From the NCBI GenBank assembly GCA_943329845.2, contig CALQFM020000017.1, forward strand, positions 1-59,814: DNA of 59,814 nucleotides, given 5' to 3'. Every line of letters starts with the position of its first letter. The first letter of the stretch is position 1. Source of the DNA: Candidatus Kuenenia stuttgartensis. GTDB lineage: Bacteria; Pseudomonadota; Alphaproteobacteria; SMXS01. Below, piece after piece: positions 35,708 to 47,179 of this stretch. Position numbers and translations under genes: made by a program. The notes beneath the pieces are model-generated. The model did not search any database. It saw only the letters and a program-made list of their open reading frames with translations, and had not been told where the DNA came from.

Positions 35708-36454
35708 TTACTTCGGCGTTGCCTCGTTGATCGCCTTGGCTACCTCGGCATAGGACGGCGACGACGTCAGCTTGCCGTTGACCACGATCGCGGGCGTGCC
35801 GTTCACCTGATAGCGGTTGCGGGCCTCGTCCATGCGGTTGGCCAGGTGATCCTTCAGCGGCTTGTTGTTCAGGCACGCCTGGTACTTCGTCTCGTCGACG
35901 CCGAAGTCTTCGCCATAGTTCGCCAGCCGGCCCTGGGTCGCCTTGCGCGACACCTCGCTGATCGGGCCGGGCGCGGGCATCCATTGCGGCTGCTCGGCGA
36001 ACAGCTTGGTCAGTACCTTGAAGTAGTTCTCAGCGCCGGTGCAGCGGGCCAGGATCGAGGCGTCGACCGCGTAGCTGTCCAGCGGGAACTCGCGGAAGAT
36101 GAAGCGGATCTTGCCGGTGTCGACGAAGTCGCGCTTCAGCAGCGGGTAGGTTTCCTTCTGGAAGTGCGCGCAGTGCGGGCAGGTCATCGACGCGAACTCG
36201 ATCACCGTGACCGGCGCGTCGACCGAACCCTCCGCCATGTCGTCCAGCGGCACGCCGGGAATCGGGTTGGCGTTTGCCGGATCATCGGCGGCGGGCGTCG
36301 CCGGCTTGGCGGGTTCGGCGGCTTCCGCCTTCTTCTCGGGCTCGGGCGCCTTGGCGCCGCCATCGCCGCAAGCGGCGAGGGTCAGGCCGAGCGCCAGCAG
36401 CAGCGCGGCGGGCAGGCGAGACAGCTTGGACATCAGATTTGGGTGCTGCGTCAT
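35708..36454 (-). CDS. DsbA-family thiol-disulfide lipoprotein
   Basis: 248 residues from ATG 36454; ATG 36433 would give a tighter signal peptide. The signal ends LGLTLAAC (lipobox Cys29). An Ala/Pro/Glu-rich linker follows, then a thioredoxin fold with the redox pair Cys92-Pro-His-Cys95 (MTCPHCAHF) and cis-Pro in VNGTPAIVV. It resembles the BdbD/DsbA-like group (Thioredoxin_4) and acts in the periplasm. Sits between DUF721 and smc. Confidence 0.9.
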   Translation of the reverse strand: MTQHPNLMSKLSRLPAALLLALGLTLAACGDGGAKAPEPEKKAEAAEPAKPATPAADDPANANPIPGVPLDDMAEGSVDAPVTVIEFASMTCPHCAHFQKETYPLLKRDFVDTGKIRFIFREFPLDSYAVDASILARCTGAENYFKVLTKLFAEQPQWMPAPGPISEVSRKATQGRLANYGEDFGVDETKYQACLNNKPLKDHLANRMDEARNRYQVNGTPAIVVNGKLTSSPSYAEVAKAINEATPK

Positions 36455-36526
36455 GGTTCATCCACAAGATGTTGTGTGAGTATAAAAGGTTCATGGGGGC
36501 GCCACAATAGTCAGTGGACGCTGTTT

Positions 36527-37012
36527 TCACCCCTCGTCATCGGCCAGAAGACGCCGTCCGAGTCGGTTCAGCGCATCCTTCAGGGGGCCCGATTTCATGC
36601 CCTCCAGGCTGCTCTCCAGCCCGGCTTCCGCCTGGGCCGGCAGCGGCTTTTCCGCCGCCTTGGAGCGTGCCGCGGGACGCGGGATCGGGCCCTGCTTCAT
36701 CACCAGCTTCACCACCGCCCGGTAGCCGTAGAATGTATTCACCCGTTCCAGGATCTGGGGAGTCAGGTGCTGGAACTCCAGCGCGAAGCTGCTCTCGACC
36801 CGGATGAACAGGGTCCCGTCGATTCGCTCGCCCTGCGGGAAGCGCAGCCGCTCGGGCATGGAGCGGGAGGCGAGCAGCGGGCCGACCACCTCGGTCCAGC
36901 GGGTGACGATCTCGTTCTGGGCGAACCCCTGCTTGCGCAGCGCCGGGCTCAGCAACGGCCGCGCCAGGTCGCCGAATCGGCGCGGTCCGTGGCCTGTGCG
37001 GTTGTCGGTCAT
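36527..37012 (-). CDS. DUF721 (DciA-like) protein
   Basis: 161 residues. IVTRWTEVVGPLLASRSMPERLRFPQG and GTLFIRVESSFALEFQHLTPQILERVN define DUF721. Members of the family (DciA) load the replicative helicase in bacteria lacking DnaC. The C-terminal part is unstructured and Ala/Pro-rich. Divergent from mutY over 63 bp. Confidence 0.88.
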   Translation of the reverse strand: MTDNRTGHGPRRFGDLARPLLSPALRKQGFAQNEIVTRWTEVVGPLLASRSMPERLRFPQGERIDGTLFIRVESSFALEFQHLTPQILERVNTFYGYRAVVKLVMKQGPIPRPAARSKAAEKPLPAQAEAGLESSLEGMKSGPLKDALNRLGRRLLADDEG

Positions 37013-37075
37013 GAGCCAGTGTTTTGACAGCGCCCCGGTTGACTGGCAACGATTTTAGCAGACAGTGCGGAAACG

Positions 37076-38131
37076 ATGACCTTGCCGAAAACTCAGCGTC
37101 TGCAGGCCGACCTGCTCGCCTGGTACGACCGTCACCGGCGCGTGCTGCCGTGGCGCGCCGCGCCGGGCGACCGGGCCGATCCCTACGCCGTCTGGCTCAG
37201 CGAGATCATGCTGCAGCAGACCACCGTGGCGACGGTGAAGGGCTATTTCGAGCGGTTCCTGAAACGCTGGCCCACCGTGAAGCACCTGGCCGCCGCGCCG
37301 CTCGACGACGTGCTGACCGAATGGGCCGGGCTGGGCTACTACGCCCGCGCCCGCAACCTGCACAAATGCGCCGGTGCGGTGGTCGAGCGACACGGCGGAA
37401 GGTTTCCCGCCGAGGAGGCGGCGCTGCTGGAACTCCCGGGCATCGGCCGCTACACCGCCGCCGCCATCGCCGCCATCGCCTTCGACCGGCCGGCGACGGT
37501 GGTCGACGGCAATGTGGAGCGGGTGATCAGCCGGCTGCACGCCATCGAGACGCCGCTGCCCGACTCGAAACCCGAGATCTGGCGCCGCGCCGAGGCGATC
37601 ACGCCCGAGAAACGCGCCGGCGACTTCGCGCAGGCGATGATGGACCTGGGCGCCACCGTCTGTACGCCGCGCAACCCTCTCTGCATGGTCTGCCCGTGGA
37701 CATGGGCGTGCGACGCGCGCGCCACCGGCATCGCCGCGGAGTTGCCGCGCAAGAAGGACAAGAAGCCGCGCCCGACCCGCTACGGCATGGCATTCTGGCT
37801 CGAGCGGGACGGCGCCGCTGGCCGCGAGGTGCTGCTGCGCCGCCGGCCCGAGGAGGGGCTGCTGGGCGGGATGATGGAGGTGCCGTCCAGCCCATGGGTC
37901 GAGGACGAGACCGCCGATGGCTGGAGCCATGCCCCTGCCCAGGTGCAGTGGACAGCGGTGGACGAGGCAGTGGTGCACGTGTTCACGCATTTCCGGCTGG
38001 AACTGGATGTGGTGCGGGGAGAGGTGGGGGGATCGGCTCCGGCGGACGGCATCTGGGTGCGGCTCGATAGTCTGGCGGGCTACGCGTTGCCAACTGTGAT
38101 GACGAAAGTGATCAAAGCGGCAAGAGGTTAG
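37076..38131 (+). CDS. mutY: A/G-specific adenine DNA glycosylase
   Basis: 351 residues. Catalytic Glu in WLSEIMLQQTTV, helix-hairpin-helix LLELPGIGRYTAAAI, catalytic Asp in VVDGNVERVI, and the 4Fe-4S loop CTPRNPLCMVCPWTWAC (C-x6-C-x2-C-x5-C). The C-terminal domain is NUDIX-like for 8-oxoG recognition (GLLGGMMEVPSSPW). It removes adenine opposite 8-oxoguanine. Confidence 0.96.
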   Translation: MTLPKTQRLQADLLAWYDRHRRVLPWRAAPGDRADPYAVWLSEIMLQQTTVATVKGYFERFLKRWPTVKHLAAAPLDDVLTEWAGLGYYARARNLHKCAGAVVERHGGRFPAEEAALLELPGIGRYTAAAIAAIAFDRPATVVDGNVERVISRLHAIETPLPDSKPEIWRRAEAITPEKRAGDFAQAMMDLGATVCTPRNPLCMVCPWTWACDARATGIAAELPRKKDKKPRPTRYGMAFWLERDGAAGREVLLRRRPEEGLLGGMMEVPSSPWVEDETADGWSHAPAQVQWTAVDEAVVHVFTHFRLELDVVRGEVGGSAPADGIWVRLDSLAGYALPTVMTKVIKAARG

Positions 38132-38156
38132 CTGCGCTTCCTCTACCCCAAAAATC

Positions 38157-38292
38157 GTCATCCCCGCGCACGCTGGGACCCAACTCTTCGTAGGGCTGGT
38201 TGAGTACGGCACAACGAAGAGATTCTTCGGCACCGAGCGGTTGAGAGGCCACGTGACAGCCCCATCTGGGTCCCCGCGTGCGCGGGGATGAG
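38157..38292. repeat. Composite inverted repeat between mutY and ccrM
   Basis: Left arm near 38158-38183 (TCATCCCCGCGCACGC, then GGGACCCA) and right arm 38267-38292 (TGGGTCCCCGCGTGCGCGGG) are complementary over about 25 bp with one mismatch, 83 bp apart. The right arm is itself a hairpin. REP/MITE-like; it separates two convergent genes. Confidence 0.75.
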
Positions 38293-38322
38293 GATATATT
38301 TTAAGGGTTTAGGTCGAATCCC

Positions 38323-40127
<1,805 letters not shown>

Positions 40128-40154
40128 CCGGATTTTGTAGCGGTGGAGCTGCCC

Positions 40155-41261
40155 TCAGAAAAGCTTCAACTGGTCGCCCGGCGCCGGCGGTGGCCTGAAT
40201 TTCGAGAAATCGACCGGATGCGGCGCCTTGTTCATGTCCAGCCGGCGGCACGCCGCGCGGAACCGCTGGCCGATCAGTTCGGCGTAGGGGCCCTTGCCCT
40301 TGCCCCGGGTGAAGAACTCGCTGTCATAGTCCTTCCCGCCGCGGGTCGAGCGGATCAGGTTGATCACCTTCTTCGCCCGGTCGGGAAAGTTCTCGGCCAG
40401 CCAGTCGCGGAACAGGTCCTTGATCTCGAACGGCATGCGCAGCAGCACGTAGCCGGCCCGGCGCGTGCCCACGTCGTGGGCGGCCTGAAGCAGCGCGTCG
40501 ATCTCGTGGTCGTTGAGGCCGGGGATCAGCGGCGCGGTCATGATCGTCGTCTGCACGCCGGCCTTGTTCAGCGCCTCCAGCGTCGCCAGCCGGCGCGGCG
40601 GCGTCGCCGCGCGCGGCTCCATGCGCCGCGCCAGGTCCCGGTCGAGCGAGGTTATCGACAAGGCCACCATGACAAGTTGGCGGGCGGCCATGTCGGACAG
40701 GATGTCGATGTCGCGCCGGACGAGCTGTGACTTGGTGATGATGCTCACCGGATGGTTGAAGGCGCTCAGCACTTCGAGGAGACGGCGGGTGATGCGGTGC
40801 TCGCGCTCGATGGGCTGGTAGCAATCGGTGTTGACCCCCAGCGCGATCATGGCCGGCTCGTAGCCCTTCTTGCGCAGCTCCTTCGCCAGCAACTCGGGCG
40901 CGTCGAACTTGGCGAACAGCCGGCTTTCGAAGTCGAGGCCTGGCGACAGGCCCAGATAGGAATGGGTCGGCCGGGCGAAGCAATAGACGCAGCCATGCTC
41001 GCAGCCCCGGTAGGGATTGATCGACCGGTCGAAGTGGATGTCCGGCGACTGGTTGTAGCTGATGATGGAGCGCGCGGTATCGGCCTGTACGGTCGTGCGC
41101 AGCGGCGGCAGGTCCTCCTCGACGGTATCCCAGCCATCGTCGAACACTTCGGTCCGGAAGCGCTCGAACCGTCCGGCTGATTTCGAGGCGGTGCCGCGCC
41201 CGCGGCGGGCGTCGGCCTGGACAGCGTGAACGGTCGGCGGTGGTTTGTAGAGGCGGGGCAT
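40155..41261 (-). CDS. PA0069-family radical SAM protein
   Basis: 368 residues from ATG 41261 (MPRLYKPP); ATG 41291 is an alternative. The radical SAM cysteines are in YRGCEHGCVYCFARPTH (C-x3-C-x2-C). Downstream GVNTDCYQPIEREHRITR and SIITKSQLVRRDIDIL match the SplB-like PA0069 group. The target is unknown. It is 27 bp upstream of rnhB. Confidence 0.9.
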   Translation of the reverse strand: MPRLYKPPPTVHAVQADARRGRGTASKSAGRFERFRTEVFDDGWDTVEEDLPPLRTTVQADTARSIISYNQSPDIHFDRSINPYRGCEHGCVYCFARPTHSYLGLSPGLDFESRLFAKFDAPELLAKELRKKGYEPAMIALGVNTDCYQPIEREHRITRRLLEVLSAFNHPVSIITKSQLVRRDIDILSDMAARQLVMVALSITSLDRDLARRMEPRAATPPRRLATLEALNKAGVQTTIMTAPLIPGLNDHEIDALLQAAHDVGTRRAGYVLLRMPFEIKDLFRDWLAENFPDRAKKVINLIRSTRGGKDYDSEFFTRGKGKGPYAELIGQRFRAACRRLDMNKAPHPVDFSKFRPPPAPGDQLKLF

Positions 41262-41314
41262 GAATCGGATTCTAGAAGCGCATTCGAACAAAACAAGAAC
41301 AAAGAGTCAAAAAC

Positions 41315-41429
41315 TCAGCCGTCATCCCGGCGCAGGCCGGGATCCAGCAGGCTTGGCGAGTGCGCGTTGCCGCGCCGGTTTGTTCACAAGAAAGGTCTGG
41401 ATACCGCCCTCCGGCGGTATGACGGCTGA
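41315..41429. repeat. MITE-like composite inverted repeat
   Basis: Two 33-bp ends (41315-41347 and 41397-41429) share the inverted terminal words TCAGCCGTCAT and ATCCAG but carry different internal hairpins (CCCGGC..GCCGGG and CCGCC..GGCGG). The spacer is about 49 bp. No coding content. Confidence 0.7.
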
Positions 41430-41450
41430 GGGGAGATCGAAGCGGCTATC

Positions 41451-41813
41451 TCAGCGGTCGGTCCGGGTGCCGCGTTCGTAGGTGGCGACCACATCGATGG
41501 TGCCCAGAATTTTGCCGTTGAACTCGTCGAGCTCTTCGGCCGGCACCCACAACTCACGGTGCATCGCCGCGCCGACTGTTTGCGGTTCGTAGCGGGCCGC
41601 AAACGCGTCATCGACCGCGAATTGAACAACGACCCCACGGTAGCCGGTGTCCTCCCGTGTGGAGTTCCAGTCGCGAGCGATCTGCTCGGCATAGGGGAAG
41701 TTCAGCACCGGGTAGAAGATCGGCTGATCCGGCAGCCGGGGCGGGAACGTGCGAAAGCCGCTCTCTTCGATCAGGGCCAACTCGCGCGGACCCGTTGGTC
41801 GAAACAGGATCAC
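41451..41813 (-). CDS. Conserved hypothetical protein
   Basis: 120 residues. VILFRPTGP-like start ([20 protein letters not shown]), then [28 protein letters not shown] and [23 protein letters not shown] recall homologues annotated without basis as ADP-ribosylation/crystallin J1. Coupled to moaB through an ATGA overlap, last in the ung-slt-moaB operon. No membrane segment or catalytic motif seen. Confidence 0.75.
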   Translation of the reverse strand: MILFRPTGPRELALIEESGFRTFPPRLPDQPIFYPVLNFPYAEQIARDWNSTREDTGYRGVVVQFAVDDAFAARYEPQTVGAAMHRELWVPAEELDEFNGKILGTIDVVATYERGTRTDR

Positions 41814-42352
41814 TTCCGCCCCTTCACGTGCTCCTGCAGTCTCGGCATCAGCTCGACGAAATTGCAGGGCTTGAAGCGGTAGTCCAGCTGGTCCTTCAGG
41901 ATGCCGTCCCAGCCGTCGCGGCAGGCGCCGGGCGAGCCGGGGAGGGCGAACAGGTAGGTGCCGCCGGCCACGCCGCCGGTGGCGCGGGACTGGATGGTCG
42001 AGGTGCCGATCAGCTTGTAGCTGAGCATGCGGAACACCTCACCGAAGCCCTCGATCTTCTTCTCATAGACCTGCTCGAATGCCTCCGGCGTCACGTCGCG
42101 GCCGGTCACGCCGGTGCCACCCGTCGAGACGACCACGTCGACCTCCGGATCCGCGATCCAGGCGCGGAGCTGGGCGACGATGGCCTCGACGTCGTCGGTG
42201 ACGATGGCGCGCGCCGCCAGCGTGTGGCCCGCCGCCGCGATCCGGTCGACCAGCGTCTGGCCCGACTTGTCGTCCTCGAGCGTTCGGGTGTCCGAGACGG
42301 TCAGGACCGCGATGGCGACGGGTACGAAGGGCCTGCTCTCGTCGATGCTCAT
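41810..42352 (-). CDS. moaB: Molybdenum cofactor biosynthesis protein B
   Basis: 180 residues. [40 protein letters not shown] and [16 protein letters not shown] are the MoCF/MoaB-Mog motifs for molybdopterin binding and adenylation. Overlaps both neighbours by 4 bp (ATGA). No other moa genes here. Confidence 0.93.
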   Translation of the reverse strand: MSIDESRPFVPVAIAVLTVSDTRTLEDDKSGQTLVDRIAAAGHTLAARAIVTDDVEAIVAQLRAWIADPEVDVVVSTGGTGVTGRDVTPEAFEQVYEKKIEGFGEVFRMLSYKLIGTSTIQSRATGGVAGGTYLFALPGSPGACRDGWDGILKDQLDYRFKPCNFVELMPRLQEHVKGRK

Positions 42353-44145
42353 TGCGCCGCCAGCTCCCGCGCGTCGCTGCGCGAATAGAGCGGCGCCTCA
42401 CCGACGACCATGGCGTCGAGCGACGGCGACGGCTGGTTGAACCGGGCGCGGTAGACCCAGAGATTCTCCAGCACGTGCTCGACGTAGCCGCGCGTCTCCA
42501 TGATCGGGATCGATTCCATGAACAGCAGCCAGTCGCCCAGCGAGTCGTCGCGGTCGAGCCATTTGGTCACGTTGCCCGGCCCGGCGTTGTACGACGCCGC
42601 GACCAGGATCAAATTGCTCTGGGTCACGCCCTTGTCGAACAGGTAGAGCAGGTATTTCTGCCCCAGCATCATGTTGAAAGCCGGATCGAACAGCTTCTCG
42701 GCGTTGCGGTCCTTGAGGCTGGGATCCTCGGAAATATAGGCGGCGGTCGCCGGCATCAGCTGCATCAGCCCGCGGGCGCCGGCCGAGCTGACCACCCGGG
42801 TCATGAAGTTGGATTCCTGCCGCGTGAAGGCATAGAGCAGCGCCCGGTCCAGCTTGAAGCCGTCCTGCGGCCGCCAGTTGGGCAGCGGATATAGCGCCGC
42901 CTCGACGACCGGGCCGCCCTTGCGCTCGGTCTGGCGCGCCAGGGTCACCGCCGAGCCGATGAAGTCGAGCCGGAAGGCGACCCGCAGCAACCCGGCGCGC
43001 GGCGCGTCGGGCGCGAGGCGCCGGATCACCAGCCGCATCTCCTCGTCGGCCTCGGCCGCATTGCCGACCTGGGACAGCGCCATCGCGCGGCGGACGCCCG
43101 GGTTGTTGAGGGCTTCGTTCAGGTCGGCCTGGGTCAGCATCGGCGCCGACCAGTCATAGGGCAGCGGCAGGCCGAGCTGGCGGCCGGCCAGGATGCCGTA
43201 GAACGTGCGGCGGTTCTGCACCGCCAGGTTCAGCATCTCGAAGGCCTTTTCCGGCTCGCGGTCCTTAAGGTGGGCGCGCGCGGCCCAGTAGGCGCCAGCC
43301 GAGCCGAGGCTGTTGCCGGCGTCGCGGGCGCGGGCACATTTCTCGAACAGCTTTGCCGCCTTGCCGTATTTCTGCATGCGCCAGGCCGACAGGCCGGCCA
43401 CCCACGCCGCCTCGGCGATGTCGCCCTCGTTGCGCTCGGCGGCGTCCTCGCCCAGGTCCAGCGCCTTCTTGTACTTCTGGTTGAAGTAATAGGCCTTCGC
43501 GATCAGCGACATCTGGGTGTCGAAGCCGGCCGGCAGGAAGATGCCCTTGCCCTTGGCGGCCATCAGGGTCCGTTCCGCCTTCTCCGGGTCGCGGTCGCCC
43601 AGCGCCGAGGAGATCTGCGAGCGCACGGCGGATTCCCTGCGGCGGCGCTCCAGTTCCTCGGGTGCCAGCGCCTCGCCCTCGCCGAAGATCTCCGGCGGTA
43701 CGTATTTCTGCGGCACGGGCGGCACCGGGGCCACGTCGCGCTTGGGCTTGCGCTTCATGGCCAGCTCGTAGATCTCGTCCGCTTCTGGATGATCCGAATA
43801 CAGCGTCATCCAGTCGCGCAGCTCGTAATAGGTCGAGCGGTACTTGGTCGGGTGGAGGTAGCGCTGGTAGAGCACGTGGCCCATCAGCGCCGTGTCCTTG
43901 ATCTTCTTGATGTGCTTGTCGGCCTCGGCCCAGCGCCCGTCCTTTTGCAGCTCGAACACCTGGCGGTAGGCCTCGGCGTCCTCGGGCGACAGCACCCTGG
44001 GTTCCACGCCGACTGGCACGGAGACGCTGGCAGGCGAGGGCACAGGACCGGCGGCCTGCGCCGCCGCGTCCTGGGCGAGCGCCGTACCGCCCATCAGCAG
44101 GAGCAGACCCGCCGCCGTCGTGATGCCCTTGAACTGCAATTTCAT
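42349..44145 (-). CDS. Soluble lytic murein transglycosylase
   Basis: 598 residues from ATG 44145, which begins a clear signal peptide ([20 protein letters not shown]); ATG 44181 lies inside the preceding gene context. A long superhelical alpha domain is followed by the SLT domain with [20 protein letters not shown] (catalytic Glu), [12 protein letters not shown] and [14 protein letters not shown]. It cleaves peptidoglycan glycan strands in the periplasm. Stop overlaps moaB start. Confidence 0.93.
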   Translation of the reverse strand: MKLQFKGITTAAGLLLLMGGTALAQDAAAQAAGPVPSPASVSVPVGVEPRVLSPEDAEAYRQVFELQKDGRWAEADKHIKKIKDTALMGHVLYQRYLHPTKYRSTYYELRDWMTLYSDHPEADEIYELAMKRKPKRDVAPVPPVPQKYVPPEIFGEGEALAPEELERRRRESAVRSQISSALGDRDPEKAERTLMAAKGKGIFLPAGFDTQMSLIAKAYYFNQKYKKALDLGEDAAERNEGDIAEAAWVAGLSAWRMQKYGKAAKLFEKCARARDAGNSLGSAGAYWAARAHLKDREPEKAFEMLNLAVQNRRTFYGILAGRQLGLPLPYDWSAPMLTQADLNEALNNPGVRRAMALSQVGNAAEADEEMRLVIRRLAPDAPRAGLLRVAFRLDFIGSAVTLARQTERKGGPVVEAALYPLPNWRPQDGFKLDRALLYAFTRQESNFMTRVVSSAGARGLMQLMPATAAYISEDPSLKDRNAEKLFDPAFNMMLGQKYLLYLFDKGVTQSNLILVAASYNAGPGNVTKWLDRDDSLGDWLLFMESIPIMETRGYVEHVLENLWVYRARFNQPSPSLDAMVVGEAPLYSRSDARELAAQ

Positions 44146-44170
44146 ACGCCCTGTTGTGTCGTTGGTCCCG

Positions 44171-44974
44171 TCATACGCCATTAGTTGAATCTAGACGACT
44201 TTTTACCTCGAGAAAATCCCGCCACGCTTCGCGCTTGGCCGGGGCGTTGCGCAGCAGGTAGGCCGGATGGTAGGTGGGCATCACCGGCAGGTCGAGGCCG
44301 CTCCTGGTATAGGACTTCCATTTGCCGCGCAGGCGGGTGATGCCGTCGGCGGTTTCCAGCACCACGGTGGCCGCCTGCTTGCCCAGCAGCACCAGCATCT
44401 TCGGCCGCACCAGCTCGATGTGACGCTCGAGGAACGGCACGCACAGTTCGGATTCCAGAGGAGTCGGCGTGCGGTTTCCGGGCGGCCGCCAGAAGATGGT
44501 GTTGGTGATGTAGGCGCTGGTCCGGTCGCGGCCGATGGCGGCCAGCATCCGGTCGAGCAGCTTGCCGCTGGCGCCGACGAAGGGCAGGCCCTGGCGGTCC
44601 TCGTCGGCGCCCGGCGCCTCGCCGATGAACATCAGGCCACTGTCCGGGTTGCCGTCTGCGAACACCAGGTTGGTGGCGGTCGCCCTCAGCGGGCACAGGT
44701 CGAAGCGCAACAGCGCCTCGCGAAGCTCGTCCAGGCTGTTGCATCCCTGGGCGATCCGGCGTGCGGTCGACACGGATTCCTGCACCGGCTCCAGCGCCAG
44801 CGCCTGTGGCGCCCTCGCCGCTTGCGGGGTGGCCAGACGCGGCTCGGCGGACTTCGGCGGGGGAGGCGGGGGCGCCGCCAGGCGGTTGACCGGCGTGTCA
44901 CCGACCGCCTCGTCCGCGCCCATCTCCACCTGCCAGCGCAGCATGGCAAGGGCCAGGTCGTGGTCGTCGGTCAT
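44171..44974 (-). CDS. Uracil-DNA glycosylase, family 4-like
   Basis: 267 residues. An N-terminal Pro/Ala-rich extension (about 75 residues) precedes the catalytic domain with GEAPGADEDRQGLPFVGASG (motif A) and MPTYHPAYLLR (motif B). Cys residues in FDLCPLRATATN and ESELCVPFLERH may be iron-sulphur ligands, but the usual CxxC of family 4 is reduced to one Cys, as in related alphaproteobacterial proteins I recall. First gene of a minus-strand operon. Confidence 0.9.
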   Translation of the reverse strand: MTDDHDLALAMLRWQVEMGADEAVGDTPVNRLAAPPPPPPKSAEPRLATPQAARAPQALALEPVQESVSTARRIAQGCNSLDELREALLRFDLCPLRATATNLVFADGNPDSGLMFIGEAPGADEDRQGLPFVGASGKLLDRMLAAIGRDRTSAYITNTIFWRPPGNRTPTPLESELCVPFLERHIELVRPKMLVLLGKQAATVVLETADGITRLRGKWKSYTRSGLDLPVMPTYHPAYLLRNAPAKREAWRDFLEVKSRLDSTNGV

Positions 44975-45056
44975 GGAGGCTCCGGTTCAGCGGTGTGTTG
45001 GCGGCGGTGGCGCGCGAGCCATATAGTAGGGCAAATCCCGACCGAGGAGCACCCCT

Positions 45057-45347
45057 ATGGACAAGCAGACCCAAACCGAACTCGAGGCCGCCGCGTTCCG
45101 CCGGCTGGTCGATCACCTTCGCGAGCGGCCGGACGTGCAGAACCTCGACTTGATGACCCTGGCGGGCTTCTGCCGCAACTGCCTGTCGAACTGGTACCAG
45201 GAAGCGGCCAGGGAAATGGGCGTCGACATCAGCAAGGACGCGGCGCGCGAACGGGTCTACGGCATGCCCTACGAGGAATGGAAGGCCAGGCACCAGACCG
45301 AGGCGTCGCCTGAGAAGCTGGCCGGCTTCCAGCCGCATAAGCACTGA
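45057..45347 (+). CDS. DUF1244 protein
   Basis: 96 residues. AAAFRRLVDHLRERPDVQNLDLMTLAGFCRNCLSNWYQEAA matches DUF1244, with the conserved CRNCLSNWY and YGMPYEEWK. Function unknown; the CxxC may bind metal. Divergent from the uracil-DNA glycosylase gene. Confidence 0.9.
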   Translation: MDKQTQTELEAAAFRRLVDHLRERPDVQNLDLMTLAGFCRNCLSNWYQEAAREMGVDISKDAARERVYGMPYEEWKARHQTEASPEKLAGFQPHKH

Positions 45348-45457
45348 ACCTGGTCCGGCTTCAGCGATTGTCCCCGCCGGGCCTCTGCCGGCTCTTCTGG
45401 CGGGAAGGCGCCGTCGGCGGCGAAATCGTTGAGGCGGGGCTCCGATTCGACCTATCG

Positions 45458-45486
45458 TTGACCCTCGTGCCCGGCGGCGCATATAA
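45458..45486 (+). promoter_or_regulatory. Candidate sigma70 promoter for ETF-QO
   Basis: TTGACC (45458-45463), 17 bp spacer, ATATAA (45481-45486), ending 38 bp before ATG 45525. Good match to housekeeping promoters of the lineage. Confidence 0.5.
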
Positions 45487-45524
45487 GGCGGGCACCTCAG
45501 GAGCGAACACAAGGGGCGCGCACC

Positions 45525-47171
45525 ATGGAACGTGAATCGATGGAGTTCGACGTCGTCATCGTCGGCGCCGGTCCCGCCGGACTGGCCGCGGCGATCCGGC
45601 TGAAGCAGCTCTGCCAGCAGAACGACGTCGATTTCAGCGTCTGCGTCATCGAGAAGGGCTCGGAAGTTGGCGCCCACATCCTGTCGGGTGCGGTGTTCGA
45701 GCCGCGCGCGCTGGGCGAACTGATCCCGGACTGGAAGGAAAAGGGCGCGCCGCTCGACACGCCTTGCGTCGAGGACAAGTTCATGTACCTCACCGAGAAG
45801 GGCTCGATCAGCTTCCCGAACTTCATGCTGCCCCCTGTGCTGCACAACAAGGGTAACTACATCGTAAGCCTGGCGAACGTGACCCGCTGGCTCGCCACCC
45901 AGGCGGAAGCGGCCGGCGTCGAGATCTATCCCGGCTTCGCCGCCGCCGAGGTGCTCTATCACGAGGACGGCAGCGTCAAGGGCGTCGCCACCGGCGACAT
46001 GGGCGTCCACCGCGACGGCACGCATGGCCCCAACTACACGCCCGGCATCGAACTACACGCCAAATACACCTTCTTCGCCGAAGGCGCGCGTGGCTCGCTG
46101 ACCCGTCAGCTCTCCGACAAATTCCGTCTGCGCGACGACAGCGGCCCGCAGAAGTTCGGCATCGGCATCAAGGAGCTTTGGGAGATCGACCCGGCCAAGC
46201 ACAAGCCGGGTTATGTCCAGCACAGCTTCGGCTGGCCCATGGACTCGAATACTTATGGCGGCTCGTTCCTGTACCATTTCGGCGAGAACCTGGTGTCGGT
46301 AGGCTTTGTGGTCGGGCTCGACTATGCCAATCCCTATCTGTCGCCGTTCGACGAATTCCAGCGCTACAAGAGCCACCCGGCGGTGCGACACTTCTTCGAA
46401 GGCGGCAAGCGCATCGCCTATGGCGCGCGTGCGATGACTGCCGGCGGCTTCCAGTCGGTCCCCAAGCTGACCTTCCCGGGCGGCGTGCTGATCGGCTGCA
46501 CCGCCGGTTTCATGAACGTGCCGAAGATCAAGGGCTCCAACAACGCCATGAAGACCGGCATGCTGGCCGCCGAGGCCGCGTTCCAGTCGCTCAAGGAAGG
46601 CTCCGAGGGTCATGACGAGCTGACCGGCTACAGCAAGGCCTACCAGAAGTCCTGGGTCTACGACGACCTGAAGAAGGTGCGCAATGCCAAGCCGGCCTTC
46701 GCCTGGGGCCTGATTCCGGGCGTGCTGATGACCGGCATCCAGGGCTGGCTGGGCGGCCACATGCCGTTCACGCTGAAGCACAAGAAGGCCGACCACGAGG
46801 CGCTGCGGCCCAAGACCGAATTCCAGCCCATCGTGTATCCGAAGCCCGATGGCGTGGTGACCTTCGACAAGCTGTCGTCGGTGTTCATCTCCAACACCAA
46901 CCACGAGGAAGACCAGCCGATCCACCTGACGCTGAAGGATGCGTCGGTGCCGATCGAGATCAACCTGGCCAGGTACGACGCGCCCGAGCAGCGCTATTGT
47001 CCGGCCGGCGTCTACGAAATCGTGCGCGATGAAAACGGCGGAAATCCGCGGCTGCAGATCAATGCGCAGAATTGTGTGCATTGCAAAACTTGCGATATCA
47101 AGGATCCGACGCAAAATATAGTGTGGGTGACGCCCGAAGGCGGCGGCGGCCCCAACTACCCCAACATGTAA
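45525..47171 (+). CDS. Electron transfer flavoprotein-ubiquinone oxidoreductase
   Basis: 548 residues. FAD site [22 protein letters not shown], substrate/quinone region [33 protein letters not shown], and a C-terminal ferredoxin-like 4Fe-4S domain with [16 protein letters not shown]. It passes electrons from ETF, and thus from acyl-CoA dehydrogenases such as that at 7.7 kb, into the quinone pool. Full length. Confidence 0.96.
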   Translation: MERESMEFDVVIVGAGPAGLAAAIRLKQLCQQNDVDFSVCVIEKGSEVGAHILSGAVFEPRALGELIPDWKEKGAPLDTPCVEDKFMYLTEKGSISFPNFMLPPVLHNKGNYIVSLANVTRWLATQAEAAGVEIYPGFAAAEVLYHEDGSVKGVATGDMGVHRDGTHGPNYTPGIELHAKYTFFAEGARGSLTRQLSDKFRLRDDSGPQKFGIGIKELWEIDPAKHKPGYVQHSFGWPMDSNTYGGSFLYHFGENLVSVGFVVGLDYANPYLSPFDEFQRYKSHPAVRHFFEGGKRIAYGARAMTAGGFQSVPKLTFPGGVLIGCTAGFMNVPKIKGSNNAMKTGMLAAEAAFQSLKEGSEGHDELTGYSKAYQKSWVYDDLKKVRNAKPAFAWGLIPGVLMTGIQGWLGGHMPFTLKHKKADHEALRPKTEFQPIVYPKPDGVVTFDKLSSVFISNTNHEEDQPIHLTLKDASVPIEINLARYDAPEQRYCPAGVYEIVRDENGGNPRLQINAQNCVHCKTCDIKDPTQNIVWVTPEGGGGPNYPNM

Positions 47172-47179
47172 GGCACCGA

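Noticed and set aside
38157-38292. CRISPR-like repetition
   Set aside because: Only one pair of inverted arms, no regular direct repeats or spacers; no cas genes anywhere in the window.
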